Positions 27,545 to 36,564 of a stretch of 64,000 nt of DNA are shown here, piece after piece. How positions within the stretch are numbered: position 1 is the first letter of the stretch; the number at the start of each line of letters is the position of its first letter. This DNA is from Gynuella sp050296195 (lineage in GTDB: Bacteria; Pseudomonadota; Gammaproteobacteria; Pseudomonadales; Natronospirillaceae), in NCBI RefSeq assembly GCF_050296195.1, contig NZ_JBNKRB010000053.1; one strand, given 5' to 3'. The notes beneath the pieces were generated by a model. It made no database searches, had not been told where the DNA came from, and worked only from the letters and a program-made list of their open reading frames with translations. Both the position numbers and the translations under genes were made by a program.

Positions 27545-28552
27545 TTAGCGAACTTCGTTCATATAACGCTCGGCAAATCCGTTTTGCACTTCAGCCATTT
27601 TTCCAAAATCCACGGTTGCCGCTCGTGCGTACTCTGATGCCGGCAAAAACTTCTTCTGAATGTCATCCGTCATCGCCGATGTGATAACCGGACGCAGATA
27701 CGCTTCAGCCCACAAGCGCTGGCCTTTATCAGACAACACAAAATCCAGCACCTTGTGGCCGTTTTCAGGATGCGGCGAATTCTTCACCGCACTCATGACA
27801 TAAGGTACAACCAGCGAACCTTCTTTCGGAATCACAAACTCAACGTTTGCGCCGTCTTTGTATTTCGCACGGTAGGCATTGAAGTCATAGTCCAGAAGAA
27901 TAGGAATCTCACCCGAGATCACGCGCGCGTATGCAGTTTGCTTGGGCACAATAGGACGATTCTTAGACAGCGCTTTGAAGTAGTTGATCGCTGGGGAAAA
28001 ATCATCCGTGTTACCACCCATCGCCTGATTGACAGCTACTGCGCTGGCATAACCCACAAATGCACTGGTTGGATCAAGATAACCGATCATGCCTTTGTAT
28101 TCCGGCTTCAACAGATCCGCCCAGGATTGCGGCACCGGACGACCATCGAGCGCATCTTTGTTCACAAAAAAACCAATGGTTCCGGAGTGAATCGCAAACC
28201 AGCGACCATCCGGATCTTTTAATCCACGGGGTATCTGATCCCAGTTTTTAGGCTTATAAGGAGCAACAACATCTTTTTCCGCCGCCTTAATACCAAACGA
28301 CACACCGTAGTAAACAACGTCAGCCACCGGGCTGTTTTTTTCTGCCAGCAATTGAGACAGAGACTGACCAGAGTTCTTGTTGTCCATCGGAATAGAAATA
28401 CCCAGATCCTGTTTGATCAGTTGCAACTGACCTCCCCAGTTGGCCCATTCTGGTGGACAGTTATAGCAAATCGCATCCGCTGCGTAAGAAACACCGCCGC
28501 TTAAACCTAATGACAGCAAAGCCACTCTGGCCGCTTGTTTAATGACATTCAT
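27545..28552 (-). CDS. ABC importer solute-binding protein, family 1
   Basis: 335 residues with a signal peptide (MNVIKQAARVALLSLGLSGGVSYAADA). The mature protein has the FbpA/AfuA/PhnS-type fold: SPVADVVYYGVSFGIKAAEKDVV, WFAIHSGTIGFFVNKDAL, SWADLLKPEYKGMIGYLDPTSAFVGY, and a hinge segment near VISGEIPILLDYDFNAYRAKY. AGGAGAGTGTT precedes the ATG. First structural gene of the operon, 12 bases after the LacI-type regulator. The linked phosphodiesterase suggests a phosphorylated ligand; not proven. Confidence 0.88.
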   Translation of the reverse strand: MNVIKQAARVALLSLGLSGGVSYAADAICYNCPPEWANWGGQLQLIKQDLGISIPMDNKNSGQSLSQLLAEKNSPVADVVYYGVSFGIKAAEKDVVAPYKPKNWDQIPRGLKDPDGRWFAIHSGTIGFFVNKDALDGRPVPQSWADLLKPEYKGMIGYLDPTSAFVGYASAVAVNQAMGGNTDDFSPAINYFKALSKNRPIVPKQTAYARVISGEIPILLDYDFNAYRAKYKDGANVEFVIPKEGSLVVPYVMSAVKNSPHPENGHKVLDFVLSDKGQRLWAEAYLRPVITSAMTDDIQKKFLPASEYARAATVDFGKMAEVQNGFAERYMNEVR

Positions 28553-28564
28553 AACACTCTCCTG

Positions 28565-29584
28565 CTAGTGATCAAGATATTCGCTGATAGATGATTGGGC
28601 TTTAGCTACCGTGCCCGAAAAATGCGGCTGGTAATCAAGTTGTCGGGCAGAGGGCAAGGCATTCTTACACTTTGCGTTGAACAACAGATCAACAGCGCAC
28701 AATCCCATGTCGCGATGAGGTACTTGTATCGACGCCAATGGCGGTGACACAATCTGCCCCAAAGCCATGCCGTCAAACCCCACCACAGACACATCGCCGG
28801 GTACGCTGACACCCTTTGAAGTGAGATGGTTAATGAGCTTGAGGGCTAATAAATCGTTACTGCAAAACCATGCCGTCGGTGCCGACGATGATTCCAGCCA
28901 AGTGGCCTGTATGGCGTTAAATGGCGCCATTGAATAGGGATCTACTTCTACCAGTTGCGAGGTCAGATTGGCGGTTTCGTTAAGACAATCGATAAACCCC
29001 TGATAGCGTTGTTGGGCGCGGTCAGACGATAAAAAACGCCCGGCCACCACCCCAAATTGGAGATGTTCAAGTGTGAGCAAGTGAGCGGCAACGTCCCACC
29101 CCGCCTGATAGTTATCAACATACACACAAGGTTCATCGGCTGACTGGTTATGAACCAGACAAAAAGGAAACTGGAACTCTCGCAACAACGACAACGCTTC
29201 GTTATCCGCCACTGACGAGGTTGTCAGGATAACGCCGGCGACGCGCTGTCGTATCAAGTCAACAATCGCCTGCTTCTCACGGCTGCGCTCATATTGGGTG
29301 TCCACGACGATGACGGAATACCCAAAATGGCGTGCCCGGGTTTGGATACCCGCAACAATTTCAGAAAACACCGGATTCAACAGACTGGGAATCATTACCC
29401 CAATCGTCGGATTGTGATTCCACTCCATGGGTTTAGTGACTTGATGAGCGCTGTAGCCTGTCAACCGGACTACTTTTTCGATACGGGCACGGGTTCGTGT
29501 GTTGATTGGCCCGGTATTATTTAAGCATCGCGACACGGTTGCCGGAGAAACACCTGCTAACGCCGCCACATCTTTAATATTCAT
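28565..29584 (-). CDS. LacI-family transcriptional regulator
   Basis: 339 residues from the ATG at 29584, behind GGGAGGGGTG. The N-terminal helix-turn-helix reads MNIKDVAALAGVSPATVSRCLN, then the hinge and a periplasmic-binding-protein-like effector domain (TIGVMIPSLLNPVFSEIVAGIQ onward, with DVSVVGFDGMALGQIVSPPLASI near the C-terminus). It is the first gene of the importer/phosphodiesterase operon, so it likely autoregulates; a good palindrome lies upstream at 29715-29734. Confidence 0.92.
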   Translation of the reverse strand: MNIKDVAALAGVSPATVSRCLNNTGPINTRTRARIEKVVRLTGYSAHQVTKPMEWNHNPTIGVMIPSLLNPVFSEIVAGIQTRARHFGYSVIVVDTQYERSREKQAIVDLIRQRVAGVILTTSSVADNEALSLLREFQFPFCLVHNQSADEPCVYVDNYQAGWDVAAHLLTLEHLQFGVVAGRFLSSDRAQQRYQGFIDCLNETANLTSQLVEVDPYSMAPFNAIQATWLESSSAPTAWFCSNDLLALKLINHLTSKGVSVPGDVSVVGFDGMALGQIVSPPLASIQVPHRDMGLCAVDLLFNAKCKNALPSARQLDYQPHFSGTVAKAQSSISEYLDH

Positions 29585-29714
29585 CACCCCTCCCCTTCCA
29601 ATGCAGCGCAATATAAAAATTAAAGATGAAGGATTTGTGACTAAAAATGTGGCTTAAGGGCAAACTAACACGAATTTAAATGCAAGATATCGTCATTTTC
29701 TTGAATTTTCCTAC

Positions 29715-29734
29715 ATGAAACATAATTGTTTCAT
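29715..29734. promoter_or_regulatory. Candidate LacI-type operator
   Basis: ATGAAACATAATTGTTTCAT is a perfect 8-base inverted repeat with a 4-base centre, 131 bases upstream of the LacI-type gene and in the shared region with the divergent L,D-transpeptidase gene. The GAAAC-N-GTTTC core is typical of LacI-family operators. Confidence 0.55.
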
Positions 29735-29867
29735 CGTTAGAAACCACCCCTGAGGCGAACAAAAAATAATCAATATTTTTTGTAACAAGCAATTCTGACA
29801 AATGATCACCATGACCTGCGACTTAAGATTCCTTAGAATTCACCCAAACCCGCGATGGACATTTCTC

Positions 29868-30347
29868 ATGCTACGATTTTTTGTGTTCATACTAACGATA
29901 TTGATTGGCCTACCCGCATGGGCCGAAGCGACACTGGTGAAGGTAGATAAATCCGAGCAGCGTATGACGCTGTTTGAGGGTGACCAGATTATCGCAAGCT
30001 ACCATATTGCCCTTGGCGGCAACCCAAAGGGTCATAAACAACAGGAAGGCGATGAAAAAACACCGGAAGGGAATTATGTCCTGGACTATCTCAAGGAGGA
30101 TTCGGCCTATCACAAAGCCATGCATATTTCCTACCCTAACCAGACTGATCAGCGCAACGCCAAGGCTCGTGGTGTATCCCCGGGCGGTTTTATTATGATA
30201 CATGGCCAGCGTAATGGCCTGGGCTGGCTATCAGGCATCGTTCAACGATTCAACTGGACCGACGGCTGTATTGCTCTAACAAACAAAGAGATGGATGAGT
30301 TCGTAGCACTGGTGCCCATCGGTACACCGATCAGGATAGACTGGTAA
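29868..30347 (+). CDS. L,D-transpeptidase (YkuD family)
   Basis: About 159 residues from the ATG at 29868, which starts a clean signal peptide (MLRFFVFILTILIGLPAWAEA). The YkuD domain follows directly: TLVKVDKSEQRMTLFEG, TPEGNYVLDY, the catalytic segment IMIHGQRN (His) and the nucleophile region WTDGCIALTNKEMDEF (Cys). Such enzymes make 3-3 cross-links in peptidoglycan or attach proteins to it, in the periplasm. A longer in-frame start at 29802 would bury the signal peptide. Confidence 0.88.
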   Translation: MLRFFVFILTILIGLPAWAEATLVKVDKSEQRMTLFEGDQIIASYHIALGGNPKGHKQQEGDEKTPEGNYVLDYLKEDSAYHKAMHISYPNQTDQRNAKARGVSPGGFIMIHGQRNGLGWLSGIVQRFNWTDGCIALTNKEMDEFVALVPIGTPIRIDW

Positions 30348-30369
30348 ACCACCCTGACCGGAAAAACGG

Positions 30370-31185
30370 TTATCTGCTCACTGCCTGCGTCCCAACCGGC
30401 CGGTGTCTCTGAATATCATTGATCAAGGTCACCAGCACAAAGCTTAACTGCATCAACAAAAACCAGGACACCAGTTTAGAGGCCGAGACCATGTGCCAGC
30501 CATCGGCCTGATCCGGATAAATCCAGACATTACAATAAGTGGCAATATTCTCTGCAAACCAGATAAACAACGCCACCAGAAACCAACCCACCAATAACGG
30601 CATATAACGATGTGTCCGCCGTATTTTGAAATAGACACCCGTTTTGAAAAACATAACACAGCTGGCCAGCAGCAACAGCCAGCGCATATCCCAGATAAAA
30701 TGATGGGTGAAAAAGTTAAGGTAAATCAGCAACACCAGTACAACCGTATACCACTTGCCGGGATAAGCACTGTACTGGAAGTTAAACAGACGCCAGACCC
30801 GGGCAATGTAACTGCCGATAGCGCTATACATAAAACCGGTAAATAATGGCACAGTGGCGATACCAAACACGTACGCTTCCGGATACGTCCAGGAGCCAAT
30901 GGCTTCTGAAGTCTTGAACAATTCCATAACCGTTGCCACCAGATGAAACACAACGATGACCAACGATTCCCGCAGCGTCTCCAGCCGGGTCAGCAACATC
31001 AGTAACTGAAAACCAACCGCCGCCAGAAAAATAAAATCATAACGGTGCAGCCCCTCCAGTGGATACCAATATCTGGTTACCATCATCACCGCCAGTAAAA
31101 AACCACCGAACATACTGGCATAAGCCTGCTTGAGACCAAACAGCCAAAACTCCTTGATGAAACTTCGCATCTTTAAACACTTCAC
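30370..31185 (-). CDS. DUF817 (YoaT-like) integral membrane protein
   Basis: 271 residues with seven or eight hydrophobic segments. The pattern WTYPEAYVFGIATVPLFTGFMYSAIGSYIARVWRLF and the C-terminal WFAENIATYCNVWIYPDQ...WHMVSASKLVSWFLLMQLSFVLV match the DUF817 family of uncharacterised inner-membrane proteins. Start uncertain: GTG at 31185 or ATG at 31170. Single gene, convergent with the L,D-transpeptidase. Confidence 0.8.
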   Translation of the reverse strand: MKCLKMRSFIKEFWLFGLKQAYASMFGGFLLAVMMVTRYWYPLEGLHRYDFIFLAAVGFQLLMLLTRLETLRESLVIVVFHLVATVMELFKTSEAIGSWTYPEAYVFGIATVPLFTGFMYSAIGSYIARVWRLFNFQYSAYPGKWYTVVLVLLIYLNFFTHHFIWDMRWLLLLASCVMFFKTGVYFKIRRTHRYMPLLVGWFLVALFIWFAENIATYCNVWIYPDQADGWHMVSASKLVSWFLLMQLSFVLVTLINDIQRHRPVGTQAVSR

Positions 31186-31294
31186 TCCCTAAAAAGCGGC
31201 ATTGTAGCTGATGATCGGCTGTAAACCCACACACCAGACAAACCACATCAATGACCGCACCGAACGTCCTTTCCTGCCTTGGCAAATCTGAAAC

Positions 31295-31777
31295 CTACAA
31301 CCCCCATCCCTCAGGCATACAAAACCGAATATTCCGATGCTGTTGTCCGTCCAGAGAAAAATAATCCTCGCCAGCCTCTTCCAACCCCATAGCCCGATAG
31401 AACTGAATTGCCGGAGAATTTCCTTCCCAACAACTCAAATAAACCGCCCCATCAACGTTGACTCGTAGCTTTCTCAGAAAAGCTCCACCGATTCCCATAC
31501 CTTTGAACCGCCTCAACATATAGAGCGTCTCAATTTCACGATCCACCGGACTGAATACCATGACGCCAACGAGCCTGCTGTCCAGTTCAGCAATCCAGAC
31601 AACCTTTGAGCTGATTTTCGTTTGCATATTGGCTGGAGAAAACTCGTCTAACATATAGTCTGCGTAGGCTGGCTCCAGCCCATAAAGCGCGTAAGTATCT
31701 GTCCAAACCGTCAAACACAACACAGAGAGCATGGCAGAATCCGACAGCTCTGCGGCTCTGATAACCATTTGATTCAT
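31295..31777 (-). CDS. GNAT-family N-acetyltransferase
   Basis: About 160 residues from the ATG at 31777 (upstream GTG at 31804 also open). GNAT features: N-terminal MVIRAAELSDSAMLSVL, central beta-strands WIAELDSRLVGVMVFSP, and the acetyl-CoA loop IETLYMLRRFKGMGIGGAFLRKL (R/Q-x-x-G-x-G type), then AIQFYRAMGLEEAGEDYF. Substrate unknown. Confidence 0.85.
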   Translation of the reverse strand: MNQMVIRAAELSDSAMLSVLCLTVWTDTYALYGLEPAYADYMLDEFSPANMQTKISSKVVWIAELDSRLVGVMVFSPVDREIETLYMLRRFKGMGIGGAFLRKLRVNVDGAVYLSCWEGNSPAIQFYRAMGLEEAGEDYFSLDGQQHRNIRFCMPEGWGL

Positions 31778-32187
31778 AGATAAAATACTCACCGACACAG
31801 ACACCTGGCATTAAAAACCAAGTCATACCGATGCATCAAGAAAGACGCGAGGTGGGATCCTCCAGTCTAGTGTCTCAAATAAAACGCATATTTAAATGGG
31901 CCGCCGAATTCACTTCACCAATCTACGTTAAGTTCAGCCAACGGCGTCCCACTCTTCGAGAAGCCCTCAAGACGTCCACCGCTTCGTTCCAGCTCTTGAC
32001 AAGGGAGTGGCATTGCCTGCGAGCTGCGCCTTGCGGTGAACATCTTGAGGTGCTTTTTTAAGATAGGTTTTATTCAAGACACTACGCTAGCAATGACATT
32101 TCATAACCAGAGGACAAACAGGAAAATAAAAATAGAGCGAAGATCAGAAAAAACGAATGCTCCGCTCATGATCCAGGTAGAAGCCTA
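31778..32187. other. Gene-free stretch, possibly old mobile-element debris
   Basis: No convincing gene. The middle part (about 31900-32060) is more GC-rich than its flanks and gives Ala/Arg/Trp-rich translations in several frames, none with a ribosome-binding site, which resembles the non-coding edge of a decayed insertion. No inverted or direct repeats at the borders were seen. Confidence 0.3.
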
Positions 32188-32610
32188 TCAGCGATCAGCC
32201 AACAATGCGTACTTACCTGACCCCAGAAACATCATCGCTACCGCTGAAAACAAATACACACCAACACCCTCTGCTCCCCAGGCACCGTGCTGGTCCAGCA
32301 CAAACAAATCACCCATATGAACCAGATAAGTAATAAAGAAGCAGGTACCAATTACAATGACCGCCGCGAAACGAGTGAATACACCCAGGATCAACATCAC
32401 CGGAGCCACCACTTCCCCCAGATATACCCCATAAGCAATAAACGCTGGCAGGCCATTTTGTACCAACAGCCCCTGGATAAAATCCGTACCACCGTGGATC
32501 TTATGAATGCCATGCAACAAAAACATCAAGCCAAAACTGACACGCAGCACCAACTTTCCAACATCTGGCATATCCAACATCGCGTTAAACTTAGACATCA
32601 AGGCATTCAT
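32188..32610 (-). CDS. DoxX-family membrane protein
   Basis: 140 residues with four transmembrane helices. The family pattern VLRVSFGLMFLLHGIHKIHGG, YLGEVVAPVMLILGVFTRFAAVIVI and a short C-terminal helix is clear. AGGAAAT precedes the ATG. DoxX-type proteins are associated with thiosulfate/quinone or redox-protection complexes, but the role here is unknown. A Fur-like site lies about 65 bases upstream. Confidence 0.88.
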   Translation of the reverse strand: MNALMSKFNAMLDMPDVGKLVLRVSFGLMFLLHGIHKIHGGTDFIQGLLVQNGLPAFIAYGVYLGEVVAPVMLILGVFTRFAAVIVIGTCFFITYLVHMGDLFVLDQHGAWGAEGVGVYLFSAVAMMFLGSGKYALLADR

Positions 32611-32673
32611 TATAATTTCCTAATTAATAGTTAAGTACATTTAAATACTGTAACCGACCGCACATATTGCGAC

Positions 32674-32695
32674 AATAGGAATAATTCTCATTTTG
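32674..32695. promoter_or_regulatory. Fur-like site upstream of doxX
   Basis: On the minus strand AAAATGAGAATTATTCCTAT follows the Fur pattern AATGAGAAT-x-ATT but is less symmetric than the sites at 15997, 23514 and 45963. Its position 64 bases before the DoxX start is suitable for control. Confidence 0.45.
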
Positions 32696-32908
32696 AAATG
32701 CATTGATCTGCGGCAATGTACCGTGTTACCGCCCAACACCGGTAAAACAAAAGGCCAAGACTCAATCCCCAAGCATTGTCAAAATCGATCAAGGACATCT
32801 TGGAAGACACATAGATGATAAAAACAGCACCATCCTGGGCTATAGACATTCCCCCTTTCAACCTGCACACTAACCCACCATCCTGATCAAAACCCAACCA
32901 CGCCAGCC

Positions 32909-33784
32909 ATGAAAACCAGTCTTGACCATCTGCCGGAATCCAAGCAGCAGGAACTGCACACCATATCGACGATCTTGCGCGATACGCTGGAGGATTACCT
33001 GCAAGGCAAGACGAAACGCAAAACCGAATACCGGATTCTGAAGATCATCCTGTTTGGCAGTCATGCCAAAGGAAACTGGGTGAGCGACCCGGACAACGGC
33101 TATATCAGTGATTACGATATTCTGGTGATCGTGAACAAACCGGCACTGGTTGACGAAGATATCGTCTGGCAGCGGGCAGAAGAACAAATTGGCCGCAAAG
33201 TCTCGTCAGCGCCGTTAGGCCTCATCGTACATGACCTGGAAGACGTGAATAACCGGCTGCATCAGGGTCACTATTTCTTCAAGGATATCCGGGACGAGGG
33301 CATAGAACTGTATGCTGCGACACCAAGGCCATTAGCAACACCCGGCAACCTCAGCGAAGAAGAACGAAGAGAGATTGCGCAAAAGAATTTTACGCAATGG
33401 TTTTCCAGCGCAGATGATAGCCATGCCATGTATCGCTACGCACAAAAAGATAGTCGAATAAAACAAGCGGCTTTCGAGCTTCACCAAACCACGGAACGCC
33501 TCTACGCCTGTGCACTACTTGTCTGCACCAACTACCTTCCCAAAACCCACAATATCGAAAAACTTCAACATCTCTGCATACAGATTGATCCGGAGTTTAC
33601 CGACCTCTTTCCACTCGACACAAAATTCCACCGTCGTTGTTTTCGTCGTCTGCAACGCGCCTACGTCGAAGCCCGTTACTCACTCCACTATGAAATCACA
33701 GAAGAAGAACTGAAGTACCTAGAATCCGAAGTCGCAAAACTAAAAGTACTGGTCGAAAAAGTCTGTCAGACTCGGTTGGTTTAA
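32909..33784 (+). CDS. Nucleotidyltransferase-HEPN fusion protein (MNT-HEPN type)
   Basis: 291 residues. The N-terminal domain (about 1-130) is a minimal nucleotidyltransferase: ILFGSHAKGNW (G50-S51) and SDYDILVIV (Asp68, Asp70), with a further acidic site likely near residue 105. The C-terminal half (about 150-285) is an all-helical HEPN domain ending in RLQRAYVEARYSLHYEITEEEL; the R-x3-H there is one residue short of the usual R-x4-6-H RNase motif. Two-gene MNT/HEPN pairs are toxin-antitoxin systems in which the MNT AMPylates the HEPN RNase; here both are on one chain. No clear ribosome-binding site at the ATG. Confidence 0.85.
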   Translation: MKTSLDHLPESKQQELHTISTILRDTLEDYLQGKTKRKTEYRILKIILFGSHAKGNWVSDPDNGYISDYDILVIVNKPALVDEDIVWQRAEEQIGRKVSSAPLGLIVHDLEDVNNRLHQGHYFFKDIRDEGIELYAATPRPLATPGNLSEEERREIAQKNFTQWFSSADDSHAMYRYAQKDSRIKQAAFELHQTTERLYACALLVCTNYLPKTHNIEKLQHLCIQIDPEFTDLFPLDTKFHRRCFRRLQRAYVEARYSLHYEITEEELKYLESEVAKLKVLVEKVCQTRLV

Positions 33785-33950
33785 AGTTCTACACGGCAGA
33801 AATACTGCGAACCGAATAATCATAACGCCTCTCAAAGCATTCCATCGAAAATGAGATAGCACCTGATGTTTAGTTAAGCGATAATCATCTTCCATGATTT
33901 AATAATCAACATCCGCCAAAACGCACTCACAAACCAACAGAGAAAGAATC

Positions 33951-34643
33951 ATGGAAACATCAATAGCCCTGGTCGGCGATTATTCAGAGCACATAATTGC
34001 GCATCAGGCCATCAACCAAACATTTGAGTTACTCACCAACACTGATTTTCCTGCCAAGGCGACCTGGGTAGGCACAGAAACCATAACCTCAGCCCAGGAC
34101 CTGAACGGCTACAACGGTATCTGGCTGGTACCCGGCAGCCCCTATCAAAGCCTCAATGGAGCACTGACAGCCATTCAACATGCCCGGACAAAAGGTATCC
34201 CCTACTTTGGCAGCTGCGCCGGCTTTCAACACGCCATCATGGAATACTGCGCCAACGTACTCGGCTGGGAAGGTGTCACCCATGAGGAAATAAACGAAAC
34301 AAGTCAAGGCCTGGAGATTATTTCAAAACTCAGCTGCTCACTGATGGAAGAATCAGAACAACTGCTCCTGAGTGCTGGCAGCATACTCGCTCGGGCATAT
34401 CAGGCCGCTTCATTCCAGGGCACCTACCACTGCAACTACGGACTCAATCCAACCTATCGCGAACAACTGTTTGACACCCATTTAACCGCAACCGCATTTA
34501 ACGAACAAAACGACATCAGAGCGTTTGAACTCGCCAATCATCCATTCTTTGTCGCCACACTGTTTCAACCAGAACGCAGCGCACTCCAGGGCCAGATATC
34601 CCCCATTATTCAGGAATTTATCAAAGCCTCTGCAAATACTTGA
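33951..34643 (+). CDS. CTP-synthase-like class I glutamine amidotransferase domain protein
   Basis: 230 residues, the length of an isolated GATase1 domain related to the C-terminal half of CTP synthase (PyrG). The nucleophile elbow GIPYFGSCAGFQHAIMEY contains Cys89. The C-terminal HPFFVATLFQPERSAL segment has Gln206 where classical GATases have the catalytic His (FHPE). I recall this substitution as a feature of this stand-alone subfamily, so the protein may not be a standard glutaminase. No synthetase domain is linked. AGAAAGAATC precedes the ATG. Confidence 0.8.
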   Translation: METSIALVGDYSEHIIAHQAINQTFELLTNTDFPAKATWVGTETITSAQDLNGYNGIWLVPGSPYQSLNGALTAIQHARTKGIPYFGSCAGFQHAIMEYCANVLGWEGVTHEEINETSQGLEIISKLSCSLMEESEQLLLSAGSILARAYQAASFQGTYHCNYGLNPTYREQLFDTHLTATAFNEQNDIRAFELANHPFFVATLFQPERSALQGQISPIIQEFIKASANT

Positions 34644-34773
34644 TAGCAACAACCACATTGAAATAACAACACCCAAGCAAGGTGATATTAGTCGCATGAG
34701 GATTGCACAAACCTTATGCAGCAACATGCGATTTTCTACAAACAGCGGCATTAAGTAAAAGAGAGGTTTTGAA

Positions 34774-35286
34774 GTGTCAAAACACAGCAAGAGAGATATC
34801 CTGATTCATTTTGACGAAGAAACAAATGAAATTATTCTATACACGGTGAGTGTTGATGACACGAATAATATTCGCGAGAAGGAGTTCGATGGTGCAAGAT
34901 TGGATCTTCCTTTTTTTTTAAAAAAAACTGCTGATGAAGCAGAGAAATCGCTAGGTGAAATAATTTTTTCCCTTATCGACACATTTTCTTTCAAAAAGAC
35001 CGGAATTAGACCATACGAAGCTATAAACAAAGAACGCCATAAACAGGATGTAGCAGAATGGGAAACAGCAGCCAAAAGCGGTGACCCTGAAGCTCAATAT
35101 ATGCTGTTTATGGAGTATCATTCGAGAGCACTCATTAACAATGACTCTGAATCTCTGGTAAAGGCAGAGCAGATGCTGGATTCATCGGCTGCAAAGGGGT
35201 ATTCCAACGCTGTCAAAAGCAAGAAACATTGGCCGTTAATGCGGGCTGCAATTGAGAAAAAGTTAAAGCGCAGGCCGCAAGCCTAA
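34774..35286 (+). CDS. Sel1-repeat-type hypothetical protein
   Basis: 170 residues from a GTG with GAGAGG upstream. The C-terminal half has two Sel1-like helical segments (WETAAKSGDPEAQYMLFMEY and AEQMLDSSAAKGYSNAV). The N-terminal 100 residues are not recognised and contain a run of nine T bases coding PFFLKK. No signal peptide. Function unknown; first gene of the AT-rich accessory region. Confidence 0.65.
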   Translation: MSKHSKRDILIHFDEETNEIILYTVSVDDTNNIREKEFDGARLDLPFFLKKTADEAEKSLGEIIFSLIDTFSFKKTGIRPYEAINKERHKQDVAEWETAAKSGDPEAQYMLFMEYHSRALINNDSESLVKAEQMLDSSAAKGYSNAVKSKKHWPLMRAAIEKKLKRRPQA

Positions 35287-35939
35287 AAAGTGCTTTGCGA
35301 CCTCTATTCCGTCGATCTTTGCAATAACCCGCACATAACCACCGACATCAATCCAGCGCCAGACAGCGATATTAGCCACATATGAACAACACTGGAAACC
35401 TGTGAAAAAATTTGGCTAAAGCCGAATTTGAAGATCAACTTTGGTTGCTCAAGTGTATTAGTCTCGACTTGATCTGGCAGCGACAGATTTTTCAGAAGGT
35501 GTTTGTCAGCTCAAATTCAATTCACGAACGAGCAAGCATGTGCGCCACTTCACAAAGTAAAACTTATCAACAGAGAGCTTATTGAATCCGTTATAACCAT
35601 CACACAAGCTTTTGCCTGACATTTCAGTCCGTTAACAAGACCACCAGATTGACCGTTTTACGCCTTGACCTGTCTAACGCCGGCCCTCATTGCAAGAACG
35701 ATCACATAAGGCTGCCATGCTGACGAAATATCCACCGACTACTTAGGGGTACGAACTTAGCTAAAGTTGTTCTATAGAAGCAAAGGTGTTTATACTTTCT
35801 ATAATCAATGATGATCTTAGTGATTTTTGGTTAACTAGATTATAATTCCGATAGGAAATACAATTAAAGAGAAGTCGTCTTATTTGGGCGATTAGAGTAA
35901 AAACTGGACATGCCTAATGTGTGACCAGAGAATCAGTCA
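35287..35939. other. 650-bp gene-free accessory stretch
   Basis: No frame with a ribosome-binding site or family resemblance on either strand. It contains isolated TAACAAG and GTCTAAC motifs (around 35634 and 35670) that look like cassette-recombination cores in opposite orientations, but they do not form a proper pair. Probably intergenic debris plus the promoter of the LemA gene. Confidence 0.35.
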
Positions 35940-36542
35940 ATGGAAACAAGTGGTAATGATAATATGGATATATCAATCTTAATTCTATCTATTGTATTGT
36001 TTGTCTTATTAAGCCTTTCAATTTTGTTTGTTACTGTTTATAACCGCATAGTCAGAAATGCCAACAGTGTCCAAAGAGGTTGGGCGGCAGTTGTTAGCTT
36101 TGAACAACAAAAAGTCAAAATCATTTCAAATCTCGAAAAGACCTTAAAAGGCTATTTAAGCCATGAAAGCAGTGTCTTTAAGCAGATCACACAGTTGCGA
36201 TCAAGCATCCCTTCTTTAAACATAGACAGTACCGATACTGATGCACTGTCTGCGATTGAAAAACAGAGTCGGGAGATTGTACAAGGTTTGAATGTTGCTG
36301 TTGAAAACTATCCTGACCTGAAAGCTTCGGTGGTCTACAGTAAAGTAATGGAGGAACTGACAGATCAGGAAGAAGAAGTTGGCGCAGCGATAAGAGCATT
36401 TAATCAGACAGTAGAAATATTTAACAACTCGTTGCAAATATTCCCTAACAATATCGTTAATGCGCTCCTTAACCGTCAAAAACGGATTAAACCTTATCAG
36501 AATCAACATACAGTTGAAGCGTTTTCCTACCAACCATTCTAA
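35940..36542 (+). CDS. LemA-family protein
   Basis: 200 residues. One N-terminal transmembrane segment (ILILSIVLFVLLSLSILFVTVYN) is followed by the LemA helical bundle: RIVRNANSVQRGWAAVVSFEQQKVKII, then ENYPDLKASVVYSKVMEEL and IRAFNQTVEIFNN, the characteristic family motifs. LemA proteins are membrane-anchored with a cytoplasmic or periplasmic helical domain of unknown function. A second in-frame ATG lies at 35964. It is followed 22 bases later by its usual type of partner. Confidence 0.88.
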   Translation: METSGNDNMDISILILSIVLFVLLSLSILFVTVYNRIVRNANSVQRGWAAVVSFEQQKVKIISNLEKTLKGYLSHESSVFKQITQLRSSIPSLNIDSTDTDALSAIEKQSREIVQGLNVAVENYPDLKASVVYSKVMEELTDQEEEVGAAIRAFNQTVEIFNNSLQIFPNNIVNALLNRQKRIKPYQNQHTVEAFSYQPF

Positions 36543-36564
36543 AGTCTAAAGAATTCTACAAATC

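Noticed and set aside
31831..32061. 76-codon plus-strand ORF
   Set aside because: No ribosome-binding site and low-quality composition; lies in what looks like insertion debris.
35634..35685. attC site between the Sel1-type and LemA genes
   Set aside because: TAACAAG and GTCTAAC occur but in orientations that do not form an R''/R' pair.
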